64,000 bases of DNA from Diaporthe sp. PMI_573 (Eukaryota > Ascomycota > Sordariomycetes > Diaporthales > Diaporthaceae): contig JAJTUP010000013.1 in assembly GCA_021399435.1 (NCBI GenBank), forward strand, positions 1,054,001-1,118,000, written 5' to 3'. How positions within the stretch are numbered: the first letter of the stretch is position 1; every line of letters starts with the position of its first letter. The notes below the pieces were generated by a model. It was not told the origin of the DNA. It ran no database searches and saw nothing but the letters and a program-made list of their open reading frames with translations. Position numbers and translations under genes: made by a program. Shown here one piece after another: positions 46,611-59,725 of the stretch.

Positions 46611-49547
46611 TTAACACGAATCCATAGGACAGCCGACCATGGTGCCGTAGACATCGCCAGAAACACCACCCAGCTGCAGAGCAGCTCCAATGACGCCACC
46701 CAGCCCCTCCCCTGCGATCAGTCCCGCGGCGACGGCGAAACAGTACCTCTCAAAGTTGGCCGGCTTCTTCTTCTGCCAAAAATGGCTCACAATGGCGCCC
46801 ATCAGCGTCGCCGTGCTATAGTACGTCTGTGGGATGACGAAGGCAACCCCGATCGCCATCCAGTTAGGCAACCATTGGCGGTACTTCTCGCGTGTACCAA
46901 CCAGGAAGAAGTTCTTGAGGATAACCTGGGCGATACAGACGCCGCCTAGCACAAGGGCGAAGATGCCTGAGCTGAGTGGGATAGGCACCCGGGGGTTTGT
47001 GACGGCTTCCGCAACGGCTTGCCAGGCGGTCACACTTGGGGCTAGGTTATGTTAGCACACGGTACTGAGCCAGGGTTGGCACGACTTCACCACTCCATGT
47101 TTGGGGCAGAAAGGCTAACACAATAAGAGATAAACTTTCACATACCAGAGAATGGACAATGATCGTATTTTTCGGGCTGTAACACACAAGGGTACGCAGC
47201 CATAAATAGAACAAATATTCCTGAAACAAATCCATTAGCAACGGTGCAATTTTTACAGAAGTTTCACCTCGGGGAGTTACATACCTGGGGCCAAGAACAT
47301 AGCAACAACAGTTCCAAGACCCTGGGCCCAGAACTGCAGGTTCGGCGGCGTCTTCAAGAGGAACCCCACGCGGAAGTCACTGACCAGTGACTGGGACATA
47401 TCCGCAGCGCCAGACGCAATACCACCGGCGACGAGGTTCGTGGACTGGGCGGTCTTGATGCTGAGTCCTTGCCCGCTGGTGATACCGCCGAATACGAGTT
47501 GAGAGGCCTTTGCGCTAGCAGTGAGTGGGGCGATATCAGTGACGCCAGCGCCGTGGATGCTGAGGAAAGCGAAGATGATGGCAAGCAGGCTGGCGAGGAT
47601 GCATAGGCCTGCATTTATATCAAACTGGAACTCGCCAATTATGCACGTCATGACCACAACGACGACGGTACCCACCATCCAAACCCACGTGCTGACTTGC
47701 TGATCCGGCGTGGCGAAGTCCTCGACCAGGCCGCGCTGGTCGTCCTTGGAGCGCGACTGCCGCTCGAGGAAGGGGACCCCTCGGCCCTGGCGCCGGCTGG
47801 CGACGAGCTCGTTCACGGTGCCTGCTGCCGACGCCCACTGCAGCATTCAGAGTCAGCTATCAAAGGGCCAAGGGAGTAGTTGTACACAAATTGGGGGAGG
47901 AAAGGGTCACAATGTGGCCATAGCCTGTCTCAAAACACCAGCGGTATGATAAGTTCTTTGAGGCACTGGCCACATTTGGCAGAACTTGCTTCTTGAAGGG
48001 GTTGAGATTGTATCCAGAAGCTGCTTACTGCGTACTTGGCACCGTAGTAGAGGACCTTCCAGTGCACCAGGAACTCGGCCATGCTGTACGCGACGAGCAC
48101 CATGACGCCCGGCCATAGGAACCAGTACCGTGGGGATGGGATGTAATCTGGGTCGTTCATACCAGACATGGAGTAAAACGAGACGTAATCGCCCCACTTT
48201 GGATCCTCCTCATCGTACGCCTTGCCAATGCAGATGCCGTAGTGGACGAGGATCGGGCCCATAAACCCCCAGGCGAAGAAAGTGCCTGAAAACATGCTGA
48301 CTTAAGGGATGTTAGCGATGTGACGACTATGACAGGCCATAAGTGACAAGTTGTATAGAACCACCAATGACCTTACGGTGAGTATGATACTTGCGAAAGG
48401 GATTACTTACTAGCCGTGTTTAGACCAACGAGCATACCAGAGCCCAAGAAAGCAGGTGTCCACTCGATCATCCATCCCCAGTTCTCAATGTTTATGGCCC
48501 AGTTGTTGTAGTTTCCCCAGATATAGAACCAAGTGAAGACGTGCCAGTCATACAAGATGCCGATGGCGTAGTAAGATGTCACGCGCTGAACAAGGGCAAC
48601 ACCAAAAGCAAGGCCAAGCGCCTTGATCTTCTTCCTGAGTATGACGTTAGTCCTGCTACGGGCCCTGAAGTAATGCGTTCTGGAACATTCCAAAACATGA
48701 AAGACGGGGATCCGTAGAAGGAGAAGAATGATACGAACATAGCCTCGGTGGCCCCCGTGCCGACAGCATGCATAGAGCGGATGGCAACGGCCGTGGCGGT
48801 GGCTAGTTACCCCCACACAGGTCAGCCAGGACAACAAAGCAAGGAAACGCGGAACAAGAAGCGCTCACGCGAAGGGAAGATTAGGCGCAGCTCCCTCGAA
48901 ACATTAATGATGAAGAATTTGCGAAGCGGCACAGCAAAAAAGAGACCAAAAGTCGAGCAGACAAGAGTAAGAGTCAAGATCCGGCGGAAGTCATCCCGAG
49001 GGTCCTCAGAGAGGAGACCTAGGCGGTACATGGCAGGAAGCGCAGCAACAAAGAGGCCGGTCATACCACCGGCGCCGGTTGCAGCAGCCTGTATGATACT
49101 GTTCTCCTGAGGGCCGAACTGCTCAAGTCCCAGGAAAGGGACGCCTGGTGCAATTTTCTGCAGGATCTTGATGGCGCCGAAGCCGAAGACAGCACCCATC
49201 ATGGAGGCGCCAAACGTGAAGCCCGTCTTGAGACCTAGAGAGAGCATTTAGACGGGGCGTCTGTGTCTTACGCTGGGAATGAGCGAGGGCTTACCCAGGT
49301 AGACGTTGGAGGCGTTGACCAGCGATCCGAGCACGATACCAACGACGAGAGCCCGTATGGTCAAGGGCATGGGCTCCTCCGGGACGCCCTCGAGCGGCGG
49401 CAGGGGCGAGAAGAGGTCGACTATCACATCCTCTTGCGGCACATCGGCCTTCTCCGGGTTCTCTATCGAGTCCCGGATGGGCACGCCGACGGCCTCCGTG
49501 GTCGGAATTGTCTTCTCCAACTCAGCCATATTGACGGATGGGGGCAT
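46611..49547 (-). CDS. OPT-family oligopeptide/metal-chelate transporter
   Basis: Eight exons (49295-49547, 48869-49234, 48739-48802, 48411-48634, 48029-48300, 47285-47837, 47146-47220, 46611-47041) encode 745 residues, the usual OPT length. After an acidic N-terminus, 'GSLVNASNVYLGLKTGFTFGAS' opens the membrane domain. Later motifs include TATAVAIRSMHAVGTGATEAM, the Trp/Asn-rich 'YIWGNYNNWAIN', 'GEFQFDINAGLCIL' and the C-terminal AGEGLGGVIGAALQLGGV, ending in GCPMDSC. OPT proteins import small peptides or metal-nicotianamine-like chelates with protons; the substrate is not readable here. Two of its seven introns are introner copies, one from each family. The introner in intron 3 has an unusual GTTCGT donor. 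All eight exons join in frame. Confidence 0.9.
47838..48028 (-). mobile_element. introner-like element, family A copy 2
   Basis: Intron 5 of the OPT gene (phase 0, 191 nt). It opens GTAAGCAGCTTCTGGATA and closes with the GCTGACTCTGAATGCT block plus GCAG, as in the two other family A copies. Confidence 0.9.
48635..48738 (-). mobile_element. introner-like element, family B copy 3
   Basis: Intron 3 of the OPT gene (phase 2, 104 nt). It has the ACGGATCCCCGTC block, the TTTTGGAATGTTCCAGAA block and CCCGTAGCAGGACTAAC, and ends ACTCAG. The donor is GTTCGT where the two other copies have GTAAGT/GTAAGC. The protein join (GATEAM to KKIKALGL) matches the family only if the intron is removed. Confidence 0.85.
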
Positions 49548-51041
49548 TCGTGGTAACTATGAAACAGTTTTGCAGCCTTGGGGACAGGCAAAGGACGTTG
49601 CAAGGGGAGAGCACGAGGACCCCGTGGCTTGCGTATCGGCGCATCAGGCTCTAATAAATATTCAGGCGCTTCTCTAGGTCTTTCTTGGCGCGATTGAAAC
49701 TCTGCACAGCAGACAATCTCCTTTCAGATATTAGCCACAATAGTAAAACCCTCTTCAAGAGGCTGGCCACCCCCCTTAACCTTGCACTATAACGAGCCAA
49801 GCATCCTTGTGATTCGGGGACCGAGCCCCTCGCGATGTATACAGACATTCCTGCTGCGCACCTCCTATCTTGGCGAACCCTCCATCCGCCGTCGACTATA
49901 AGATGGCGGGGGAAAAGTCGGTGGGTGGAAGGGCTGCCAAATTCAGGCACAAGATAGGACGGTCTTGAGGCGGGGAGGGGGAGGGAGGCCCAGAGTTCCA
50001 TTCGAGGGATTCTCACGTTGCACAGCATACAGGTCGCAGCGTTGCAGGCTCTGCCTTGGCTCAGCCAGCCTCAAGCATGAGCCCGTTTCGGAAAGGAGAG
50101 GGAATGTAGGATGGGTGGGAGATGGCAGCCACTTGGGCCCCTGGCTCATGAGGGGGCCAGCCGACCTGGTGGTGGACGACCCAACTGCGCGGTCAAGCCT
50201 CCGCCGGCTGAAAAAACCGCGATGAGACCCAAGAACAGGGCTATCGTGAGCTTCTTCTTCCAGATACTCGACTTGGAAGGTCATAAGCATTGCCCAGAGG
50301 CTGCCCAGGACGCGTTTAGGGCCTCGGCTGGTTCTGGAATGTTTTCCCAGGTGAATATCATATGTTTCTAGTCAAAAGAAGCCAACATGGACATGGCCTG
50401 GAGCGGTTGGGTGGTTGTTATTGAACACGGGCGAGGACGCCCTGGTCACATGTTGTAAAAGCTCAGGATGCCGAGACCGGCAACCTCTTGATTCGACAGG
50501 TCCATATCAGCTTGGCAAGCCAGAGGGAATCGCCCAGGATTAGGGGCAGCTTGGCCGTCCAGTTGATACGACCCAACATATCAAGGGCTGACCACTCTCA
50601 AGATAATAGTTTTGTGTTCGAGACAAAACCTAGCCCGGTAAATATTTCGTTATAGGGCTGTACGACAATCCAAGGGATAGCTGACTGCCTTGGCAAACAA
50701 GCCAAGCCGGTGTTTCTCCATTGGTTGACAACGTGCACGTTGGCAGAGCACTGGATCAAGACTGTTCTGTACCACCGAGCTAAAAGATAAACGTTGGCAC
50801 GTACAATGCGATGGCTGCAAGAGCTGTGATCCGGTGATTTCTCAGTCCTCGCGAACTGAGCCTTGGTGGCCAAGAGCCCGAGTGGCTCACTCAGGCGTTC
50901 CAACTGTCTATGCTTTCATACTCGTTTCCCTCTGTATGCGCGCTCCAAGAACTCCTTCCTTTACGGCCCGATCCATTCAAAAACGCCTCGTGTCAGATTT
51001 CGCCTGTACTGTATGAAATTTTCGTGTTGATGTGACGCTGT
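49548..51041. other. gene-free stretch
   Basis: Promoter side of the OPT gene and 3' region of ELP3. No gene seen. Confidence 0.45.
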
Positions 51042-52766
51042 TCAGTCCTGCTTTCCTGGTCGACCATCCAGCCACTTGCTCATGTACGGTCCATCTAGCC
51101 AGTACCCAAGCTTTTTGTAATAGCTCCTCACACCAACGCCTGAAATGACACTGATTTTCTCGCTCCCGTGCTCGTCTCTCGCTATCCTCTCTGCCTCCTC
51201 CATCAATAAGGTTCCGAAGCCCTGGTGCTGGAACTTCTTGGGATCCCTGGCATGCACAGGTACTGCTGTCCCGTAGACATGTAGTTCACGCACCAAGCTC
51301 GTCTGCTGGCCGACAAGCTCCTTGCGATATGTGTACTTCTCCGTGCACTTTCGCAGACGCAGCAACCCGACGAGGATGTCCTGTTTGGGATCCTCATAGG
51401 CAAGGAATGTCTCCCAGCCTCCATTTGCAGTGTAGTCTCTCCGGACAAGCTCGATCTGATTGGGGCGAATCTTGTTCTTGACTTCATTGACACCAACCTC
51501 ACGGGTTCGTACGTCACGACAAGTCGTGCCGAAGTCCTTCATGCGGGCAAGGGCCAGTTCACGGAGGTTTCCATTCTCGACGCCGGAGGTGACAAGCGGC
51601 ATCGGGATATCGCGCTGAACACGATAGATACGAGTCCAAGGTGGGATGAGAGCCAGGATACGCGCGACAAGATCTATGAGCCCATTTGGAGTATAGTTTT
51701 GATAGCGACCCGTTCGCCACAACTCGTAGAGACCTGTACCTCTGATGACCAAGGTTGGGTAAATTTTCAGGCCGTCAGTGCGGAAGGCTGGGTTCTCGAA
51801 GTACTCGCGGAATTGGTCGAGGTCGCGCTCCATTCCGACGTTTGGTAGATCGGGCATCATGTGGCTGACGACCTTGAATCCAGCGTCCTTGGCGAGGCTG
51901 AATGTCTCTGCTACGGAAGCGACAGTATGTCCGCGATTGGTGTCTCTTGCAACGTCTTCGTACAGAGATTGCACCCCGATCTCCAACCGGGTGCAGCCAT
52001 AACGCAGCATACTCGACAAATGTGGTTGCAGGCAGTAATCCGGTCGTGTTTCGATCGTTATGCCCACGCACTTTGTGTTGCTCAGTTCGCCTGCCTCGAC
52101 TGCCTCATCTACGTTCGAGGTTTGGTACCCGCTCAATGCATTGTGGAGTTGGGAAATGAAGTCGTCCCTGTACGACTCTGGCAGAGACATGAACGTGCCT
52201 CCCATGATGATGTATTCCACTTTGTCCACCGAATGCCCTAATGACTTCAGTTGATCGACACGGCCACGCGCCTGTTCGAATGGGTCGTATCTTGCTCGGA
52301 TTGCTCGCATTGAAGTGGGCTCATAACCGGTGTATGACTGGGTGCTGTACTCGAAGTCGGAGTCTGGCCCTCCAGGGCAGTAGACGCAGATGTTGCCGGT
52401 ATATGCAATGTGTGGGCATCGATGTGGCTTGCACATGACGGCAACGACTGCTATTCCCGAGGATGTCCGTATTGGCTTTGCGACCAGCTTGGGCAGGATA
52501 TACTTCTTGTAGTGTTCAGGGACGGCGGCAATGATGGCAGTCAGCGAGGGCATGTTGTTGATCTTGTGCTTTTTGGCGAGCCTGGACCGCAGCGAGTTCA
52601 AATTAAGGTCCTTCTTTGGACGCGTCGAGTCTTGGGAAGCCTCGTGATCCTCTATGAGGGCGTTGGCGATATCTGCGCAGCATCGGAGGAAGCGCTCGTT
52701 CTCCGGCGCGAGGTCCGCGCCTTTCTTGCGCTTCGTCTCCGTCATGGTCACCGTAGTCGTCGACAT
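51042..52766 (-). CDS. ELP3: Elongator complex protein 3, radical SAM / acetyltransferase
   Basis: One exon encoding 574 residues, the normal ELP3 length. It is the catalytic subunit of Elongator, which builds the cm5-type modification on wobble uridine (U34) of tRNAs. The radical-SAM domain has the cysteine cluster in '[17 protein letters not shown]', then '[11 protein letters not shown]' and '[14 protein letters not shown]', then [10 protein letters not shown]. The C-terminal GNAT domain carries the acetyl-CoA site [16 protein letters not shown] and ends '[17 protein letters not shown]'. The Lys-rich N-terminus is typical. Conserved and intronless here, unlike its neighbours. It is divergent with LSC1; the start codons are about 640 bp apart, so they may share a promoter. 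Confidence 0.97.
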   Translation of the reverse strand: MSTTTVTMTETKRKKGADLAPENERFLRCCADIANALIEDHEASQDSTRPKKDLNLNSLRSRLAKKHKINNMPSLTAIIAAVPEHYKKYILPKLVAKPIRTSSGIAVVAVMCKPHRCPHIAYTGNICVYCPGGPDSDFEYSTQSYTGYEPTSMRAIRARYDPFEQARGRVDQLKSLGHSVDKVEYIIMGGTFMSLPESYRDDFISQLHNALSGYQTSNVDEAVEAGELSNTKCVGITIETRPDYCLQPHLSSMLRYGCTRLEIGVQSLYEDVARDTNRGHTVASVAETFSLAKDAGFKVVSHMMPDLPNVGMERDLDQFREYFENPAFRTDGLKIYPTLVIRGTGLYELWRTGRYQNYTPNGLIDLVARILALIPPWTRIYRVQRDIPMPLVTSGVENGNLRELALARMKDFGTTCRDVRTREVGVNEVKNKIRPNQIELVRRDYTANGGWETFLAYEDPKQDILVGLLRLRKCTEKYTYRKELVGQQTSLVRELHVYGTAVPVHARDPKKFQHQGFGTLLMEEAERIARDEHGSEKISVISGVGVRSYYKKLGYWLDGPYMSKWLDGRPGKQD

Positions 52767-53404
52767 TGTGTACGTTTACGCATTCAGCGTTCTCCTGTAG
52801 GCGGAAGTACTGTTGCTGGTGAAACTGGTCAAGGAGTGCGCCTCTTCAAAACGACGCTCGTCGATGTGGGGTTGAATCTGTGGGCTTGCGACTGCCTTGC
52901 TATGTTAGTCAAAGAGCTGCCCCTCGTCGGTATGGAAATTTGTTAGTAGCGATAAAGCGCTGCGGCGATTGATAAGAGTTGGAGTTCCAGCCCCCGGGCC
53001 TCGGCAGGCAGGCTGGGCAGGACGGGTACTTTCGGAACCAGGCCACAATCTTGAGAGTACCCTGCTATCGCTTAGTCTGCAAATCTAGCTGTGAGCCCGC
53101 TAGTAGTGGACCTGGCCCACCCTGCTGGTACCAAAACTTGGGGACTGGGTCTTGAAAGCTGGCAGCAGCAGTTCGGTTTAGTGCAGGTGGGTGTGACAGG
53201 TGAGCTCTGTCCCAGCTGCCAGCAAAGTAAAGTGCATTACCATTCGTGGACCGTACGGATAAGCCCTGGAATTTGAAGCTATCCCCATCTGCATCGACGG
53301 CCTGTCTCAGCACCGTCCACCTCTTGCAACTGATTCCCGCCCCCTCTCCACCTTCCCTTCCCTCCTAATAAATCCATCGCCTTTGAGGCTGCGGATCTTC
53401 CAAG
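52767..53404. promoter_or_regulatory. shared upstream region of ELP3 and succinyl-CoA ligase alpha
   Basis: 638 bp between two divergent start codons. It must hold both promoters. No TATA box is obvious; a pyrimidine-rich stretch lies just before 53,370 on the LSC1 side. No separate gene seen. Confidence 0.45.
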
Positions 53405-54741
<1,337 letters not shown>

Positions 54742-55627
54742 AGCGTCCTTCAGAATGAATTCTCAGTGGGTCTAGAAACACCGTGGTAGTTCGCGTGGGC
54801 TGGGTTATGTAGTATAGGGAATCTTCAGGAAATATCCACACCCGCGCGCACGCAGGACTCGTCATCAGGCCTGAACATCCTCTCATTGAGTAGAGGAGGG
54901 CGGGTGAGGAGGAAGTGGACCAGTGTGCATACGAGGCACTGGGAAGGCTTGGTTGGGGCATCAGTCAATGTAGTCATACCGTGTTTGGCGGTGCGTTACT
55001 TCTTCATGTTCGAATTCTCATAGACTGGGTGAAAGCGGCGTCAATGGGCAACTCACGCCCTGCCAATGCATTTTGTACTATGTCCATGTCGCATAGTGAT
55101 CCGTCAAGCGTGCCGTACTCGTCCCCATGCGTGTCTTTTCCTCGAACTAATGATGGGTCATGTAGGCCCCTGGCGTCAGATACACCTTACTGTCTAGTCA
55201 TGGCTATCTCAAAAGGACCGTAGTATAGCCAAGCGAGCTTGATCGATTCGTCTATATAACCACTTATCCAAGGCCGTGAGGAAGCCTGGTCAGCCGCTGC
55301 CCACTGTAAATATTGCCTTGCGCCTCACAGCAACTTCCGAACGCCTCCGTTGTCCCTTCTCTGCAGAGAAATGCATTCATGAAAAGCAAAAGACCATTGT
55401 TAATGCTGCTGTCCTGAAGCCTCGAAAGAACGGCTTTACTCCGTTACGGCCAACAAATAATTGCCCCTTCGCCCGTCACCTGCCATTGTAACTCCGTTTG
55501 AATGCTACGTGTCGACCTCCGTACGTCCTCCCGCCGCCTTCACCGCCGTTCGAATGCCCCAGCAGTCGGGGATCTGTTGTTAAGAGATGCTCTGCGCTAT
55601 TCCAACTTCCTTACCGAGTGCCGCGTC
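54742..55627. other. convergent intergenic region
   Basis: 3' regions of LSC1 and the E2 gene. No gene or RNA recognised. Confidence 0.5.
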
Positions 55628-56513
55628 TCATTGCTCGCCTAGGAGGCGGGCGGTAACGTCGCCCATGTATGCTTCCTCCATCTCGTAGTCATCGCCGCCG
55701 TTGCGGTCAATACCCACATATTGGAAGGCCTCCACGACGGCGTCGAGATCGAAGCCCATGTTGACGAAGCGGTCGACGAGATTCTTGTTCCAGCCTTGGT
55801 ACCTAATCACCCAGGTGGGGCCAGGTTAGCACGAGATATCCAAGAAAGGAGGGTCTTGGAACAACGGGCAAAGAAACTGGTCCGTGTGGTATCCGCGTAC
55901 TTTGCTATGTCATCCTCCTTCTTCTGCGTGGCCTTGCGCTGGAGCTGCTCCGGGGGCGGTTGTGTGCGGGGTGCGCCGGCGTGCTTCACGGCCCAGTCGT
56001 GCGCCACGCACGAGAAGAACTCGTGGTCCTCCATCATCATCTTGGCGACCTCGGCGTCCTGCGGGTCTTTGGGGTTCGGGGCCTCGAGGAGCATGCGCAA
56101 GGACAGGAGGGCTGTCTTGATGGTGCCGACAGGCGACCAGCCGCTCCCGAGAATATCGAGACAGATGGCGCCCTAGACATGACACCGTGTGAGCATGGCT
56201 CCCCTTCTCTTGCTGTCCTTCCTTTGGCTGCTTCCTTTGGGTCTGGACTCACTGTCTGGCTACTGATGTTAGGATGCCACATTTTGGTGTCGAACTTCAT
56301 GACTGGCGACTTGAAGGGGTACATGTCGGGGATTTGGATGTCGACTGTGTAGGTTCCGCCGGCATAGGGGGTATCTGGAGGGCCTGGGAAGGTGCCCTTG
56401 AGATGTGTGAGGTTGCTGGGATCGACGGGCGTTGCGAGAACGCCCGAGTTGTCCTTGTCCTGCTGGATGTCGCTGAGCTCCTTGAGGATACGGCGCTCGC
56501 GTGTGCTCGACAT
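55628..56513 (-). CDS. UBC1: ubiquitin-conjugating enzyme E2 with UBA domain (UBC1/UBE2K type)
   Basis: Three exons (56253-56513, 55901-56172, 55628-55802) encode 235 residues. The UBC fold covers about residues 1-150: RRILKELSDIQQDKDNSG, GTFPGPPDTPYAGGTYTVDI and 'YPFKSPVMKFDTKMWHPNI'. The catalytic Cys is at residue 91 in GAICLDIL, close to its place in UBE2K. After a Gln/Pro/Lys linker, the last 45 residues form a UBA domain (VDRFVNMGFDLDAVVEAF). This two-domain layout is specific to Ubc1/E2-25K, which extends K48-linked ubiquitin chains for the proteasome. It sits head to head with the proteasome ATPase gene RPT2, a functionally related neighbour. Its 5' leader holds a CAG-type microsatellite. 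Confidence 0.95.
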
Positions 56514-57447
56514 TGTGAAGATGTGCTGTGGTGCTGCTTGCTGCTTGCTGCTTGCTGCTGCTGCTGCTGCTGCTGCTGTAGGTGACCAGGTGAGGCAAGG
56601 CACAAGGAGACGGGGCGGGGTGGCAGACACGGAGTGGGTGAGTGGGCGAGGATATGACGGAGTGGGGTGTAGTCAGCCTTGTACGATCTGGCGGACGTCG
56701 TTCTCGCGTCTAGATATGGAGGGGTCGAAGTGGACTGCCTAGGGTATAAAGCCCGAGGATCAAGGGAAAACCAGCTCGCAGCGGACTAACTCGCAAACCA
56801 CCCAAGAGATCTGGACCAACCTTGAGACCTGAGAAGGGGGAGGGGGCACAATCGGATACAGTTCTGGAGTGAGGTGGGCTTGGAGGCAGATCGCCCACGC
56901 ACGGCTTTGACGTTCCGAGGTTTGCTCTCTCTCAAGTGTCATCGCCTGGTTTGACCCAGTCCAGACCGGTACAATTCGACGGTGACTTCACTAGGCTTTC
57001 ATGGGGCATTGCTGGAAAGGTACTATCAATATACGCACTGTCTATGCAGAGCAAACGCCCACTCACAAGTATTCTCCAAGTACACATGTCCACGCCCCGG
57101 CCGGCCCAAGACGGTAGAGTACGTACCGGGAAGCCAGCTGAGACAGGGGGAGCACGAGCCACGCGCTACACGGAGAGCTGGCGTGTGTTGCTGGGAGCCT
57201 GATTACCTAAAGGCGACGTTGGAGCTCGACCGGATTACTACACCGGCCTCTCGTCATTTACAGCTTCGCCCTTCCACCCGCCGCCCAGCTCAGTCCTGCT
57301 CAGTCCTTCGTGCAAAACAGGTCGCCTTCGAACTCATCGCCACAATCACAACCCCTTCACGTCTGGGAAGTCTGCAGGAGATCTCCTCCGTCAAATTGTT
57401 TCTGACCCGCACCCTGACATACGGCCTCGCGCATTCGAGTCGCGATC
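56514..57447. promoter_or_regulatory. shared upstream region of UBC1 and RPT2
   Basis: About 930 bp between two divergent genes of the ubiquitin-proteasome system. It holds both 5' leaders and promoters. I saw no exact proteasome-associated control element (GGTGGCAAA); an 8/9 match lies inside RPT2 intron 2. Confidence 0.45.
56532..56579. repeat. CTG/CAG microsatellite in the UBC1 5' leader
   Basis: Runs of gctgctt followed by about eight CTG units, 19-66 bp before the UBC1 start. Reads as (CAG)n-like in the UBC1 transcript. Confidence 0.85.
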
Positions 57448-59099
57448 ATGGTATGCAAACTCCCACAGCCCTGCGGTGGCTGTCTCTTGCGCAATCATTG
57501 CTGACTGTCTCGTCAAAACAGGGCCAGAATCAGTCTGGAATGGGCGGTGGCCAGGATGGCCGTGATGAAAAGGGCCAGAAGGTTTGTCACCATGCCTCTA
57601 CTTCATTCTTACAATGCTTGCTGCCTCGACTTACGGTGGCAATCACCTCCTCCCTACTGGTGCATCAAGCTGGCCAGTCTTGCTAATCTCCCTGCGCCCG
57701 TTTAGAAGGATAAGCCCAAGTACGAGCCCCCGCCAAAGCCCACCACCCGCGTCGGCCGCAAGAAGAGAAAGCAGGCGGGCACAAGTGCCGCCGCGAAGCT
57801 CCCCGCCATCTACCCATCTCAGCGATGCAAACTGCGACTCCTGCGCATGCAGCGCGTCCACGACCACCTACTGCTCGAGGAGGAATACGTTGAGAACCAG
57901 GAGCGTCTGAGGAAGGCCAAGGCTGCGAAAGATAGCAACGCCCCACCTGCTGCCGATGACGCTGCCGACCGCAATGCCGACGAGCGTGGCCGCGTTGACG
58001 ACATGCGAGGAAGCCCTATGGGTGTTGGGACACTGGAGGAGATGATTGACGACGACCACGCCATCGTGTCCAGTACCACCGGCCCCGAGTACTACGTGAG
58101 CATCATGAGCTTCGTTGACAAGGACCTACTCGAGCCCGGCGCCAGTGTTCTCCTTCATCACAAGACCGTCAGCATTGTCGGTGTTCTAACCGATGACACC
58201 GACCCAGCGGTTAGCGTGATGAAGCTTGACAAGGCCCCTACGGAGTCGTACGCGGATATTGGCGGTCTGGAGCAACAGATCCAAGAAGTCCGGGAGTCGG
58301 TGGAGTTGCCCCTGCTGCATCCCGAGTTGTACGAAGAGATGGGTATCAAGCCACCCAAGGGTGTCATCCTTTACGGTGCGCCGGGTACTGGAAAGACGCT
58401 TCTGGCCAAGGCAGTGGCGAACCAGACCTCGGCGACTTTCCTGCGTATTGTTGGCTCCGAGCTGATCCAGAAGTATTTGGGTGACGGGCCGCGGTTGGTT
58501 CGACAGCTTTTCCAGGTCAGTACAAGTCGGACACCGCGTTAGCTAACCCACTATGGCTGTTCCGTAGAATACTAACATGACTTGACATGCAGGTTGCCGG
58601 GGAAAACGCGCCTTCGATCGTGTTCATCGACGAGATTGACGCCATCGGAACGAAGCGTTATGAATCCACGTCAGGTGGCGAGCGAGAAGTGCAGCGAACC
58701 ATGCTCGAACTTCTCAACCAGCTTGACGGTTTCGATGACCGTGGCGATGTCAAGGTCATCATGGCAACCAACAAGATCGAGACCCTGGATCCTGCCCTGA
58801 TCCGGCCCGGCCGGATTGACCGCAAGATTCTCTTCGAGCCCCCAGACCAGAACACCAAGCGCAAGATCTTCCATCTGCATACTTCAAAGATGAGCCTTAA
58901 TGAGGACGTGGACCTGGAGGAATTCATTGCGCAGAAGGACGACCTCTCCGGTGCCGACATCAAGGCCATCTGCTCAGAGGCTGGTCTATTGGCTCTACGG
59001 GAGCGGCGTATGCGCGTACAGATGTCTGACTTCCGGTCTGCCCGAGAGAGGGTGCTCCGGACGAAGCAGGAGGGTGAGCCGGAGGGTCTGTATCTATAA
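57448..59099 (+). CDS. RPT2: 26S proteasome regulatory ATPase subunit Rpt2
   Basis: Four coding exons (57448-57450, 57522-57581, 57706-58515, 58593-59099) encode 459 residues. The first coding exon is the ATG alone; splicing then gives [11 protein letters not shown], the N-myristoylation signal typical of Rpt2. A Lys-rich stretch and coiled coil ([18 protein letters not shown]) come next, then the OB domain. The AAA domain has Walker A GAPGTGKT near residue 245, Walker [12 protein letters not shown], and the sensor/arginine-finger region '[20 protein letters not shown]'. The C-terminus ends LYL, the HbYX motif that docks into the 20S ring. It unfolds and translocates ubiquitinated substrates. 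Full length. Confidence 0.97.
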
Positions 59100-59725
59100 G
59101 CGCAGGCGAGTGTACTGTTACGATCAGGAGAAGGATGGTCAGACGTGAAGGTGGTTGACAGCATGAGACGAGTGAGATAGATGAATAGATGGCATTGACC
59201 ATTATTACGATGTGCACGTGGAGAGCTTACATGAGCTATTGTGTCCTGTGAAGGATTGCGTTCAAGAGCGGTGCTTGGCGAAATGATCTAGCCTAATACT
59301 CCAAGCTTGAGCACTCGTACAGGGCCAGGTCATCTGGCCTCGATAGTCAGTAACATGTGGAAAAGCCATACCCTGATCAGATACCGCACTCTTTTGTTGT
59401 ATAGGATGTCAACACTCCTTCGTCCGATAGAATGCAACCTAGACAGAGCACAACACCAGTCACATAAGCTTGCCTTCCTGCCCTGACTCGACCCCCTGCG
59501 CAAGCCTCCACACTTCACGACAGCCTCAACCTGCCCCACAGCCCTGGAATCGACTTCAGAGACGAGAACATGCTCTCAAAATCACAAAGTTCAAATAAGT
59601 GCTGACTTCCTAGCCTCAATAGATCAGCCTTAGGCGTTTTCACCCACCTCCTCAGCGCCTAAGCATCAGCTCAGTGCCCGTCGGCCGTCATGGAGAGCCT
59701 CAACAGCGCGGCCTCCCATGGATCC
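59100..59725. other. intergenic region upstream of the tRNA gene
   Basis: RPT2 3' region and tRNA 5' flank. No further gene recognised. Confidence 0.5.

Noticed and set aside
51203..52946. Long open frames opposite ELP3 and other conserved genes
   Set aside because: They are antisense shadows of GC-rich coding sequence with no motif of their own.
57636..57646. Proteasome control element (GGTGGCAAA-like) at RPT2
   Set aside because: Only 8 of 9 bases match, and it lies inside intron 2 rather than the promoter; probably chance.
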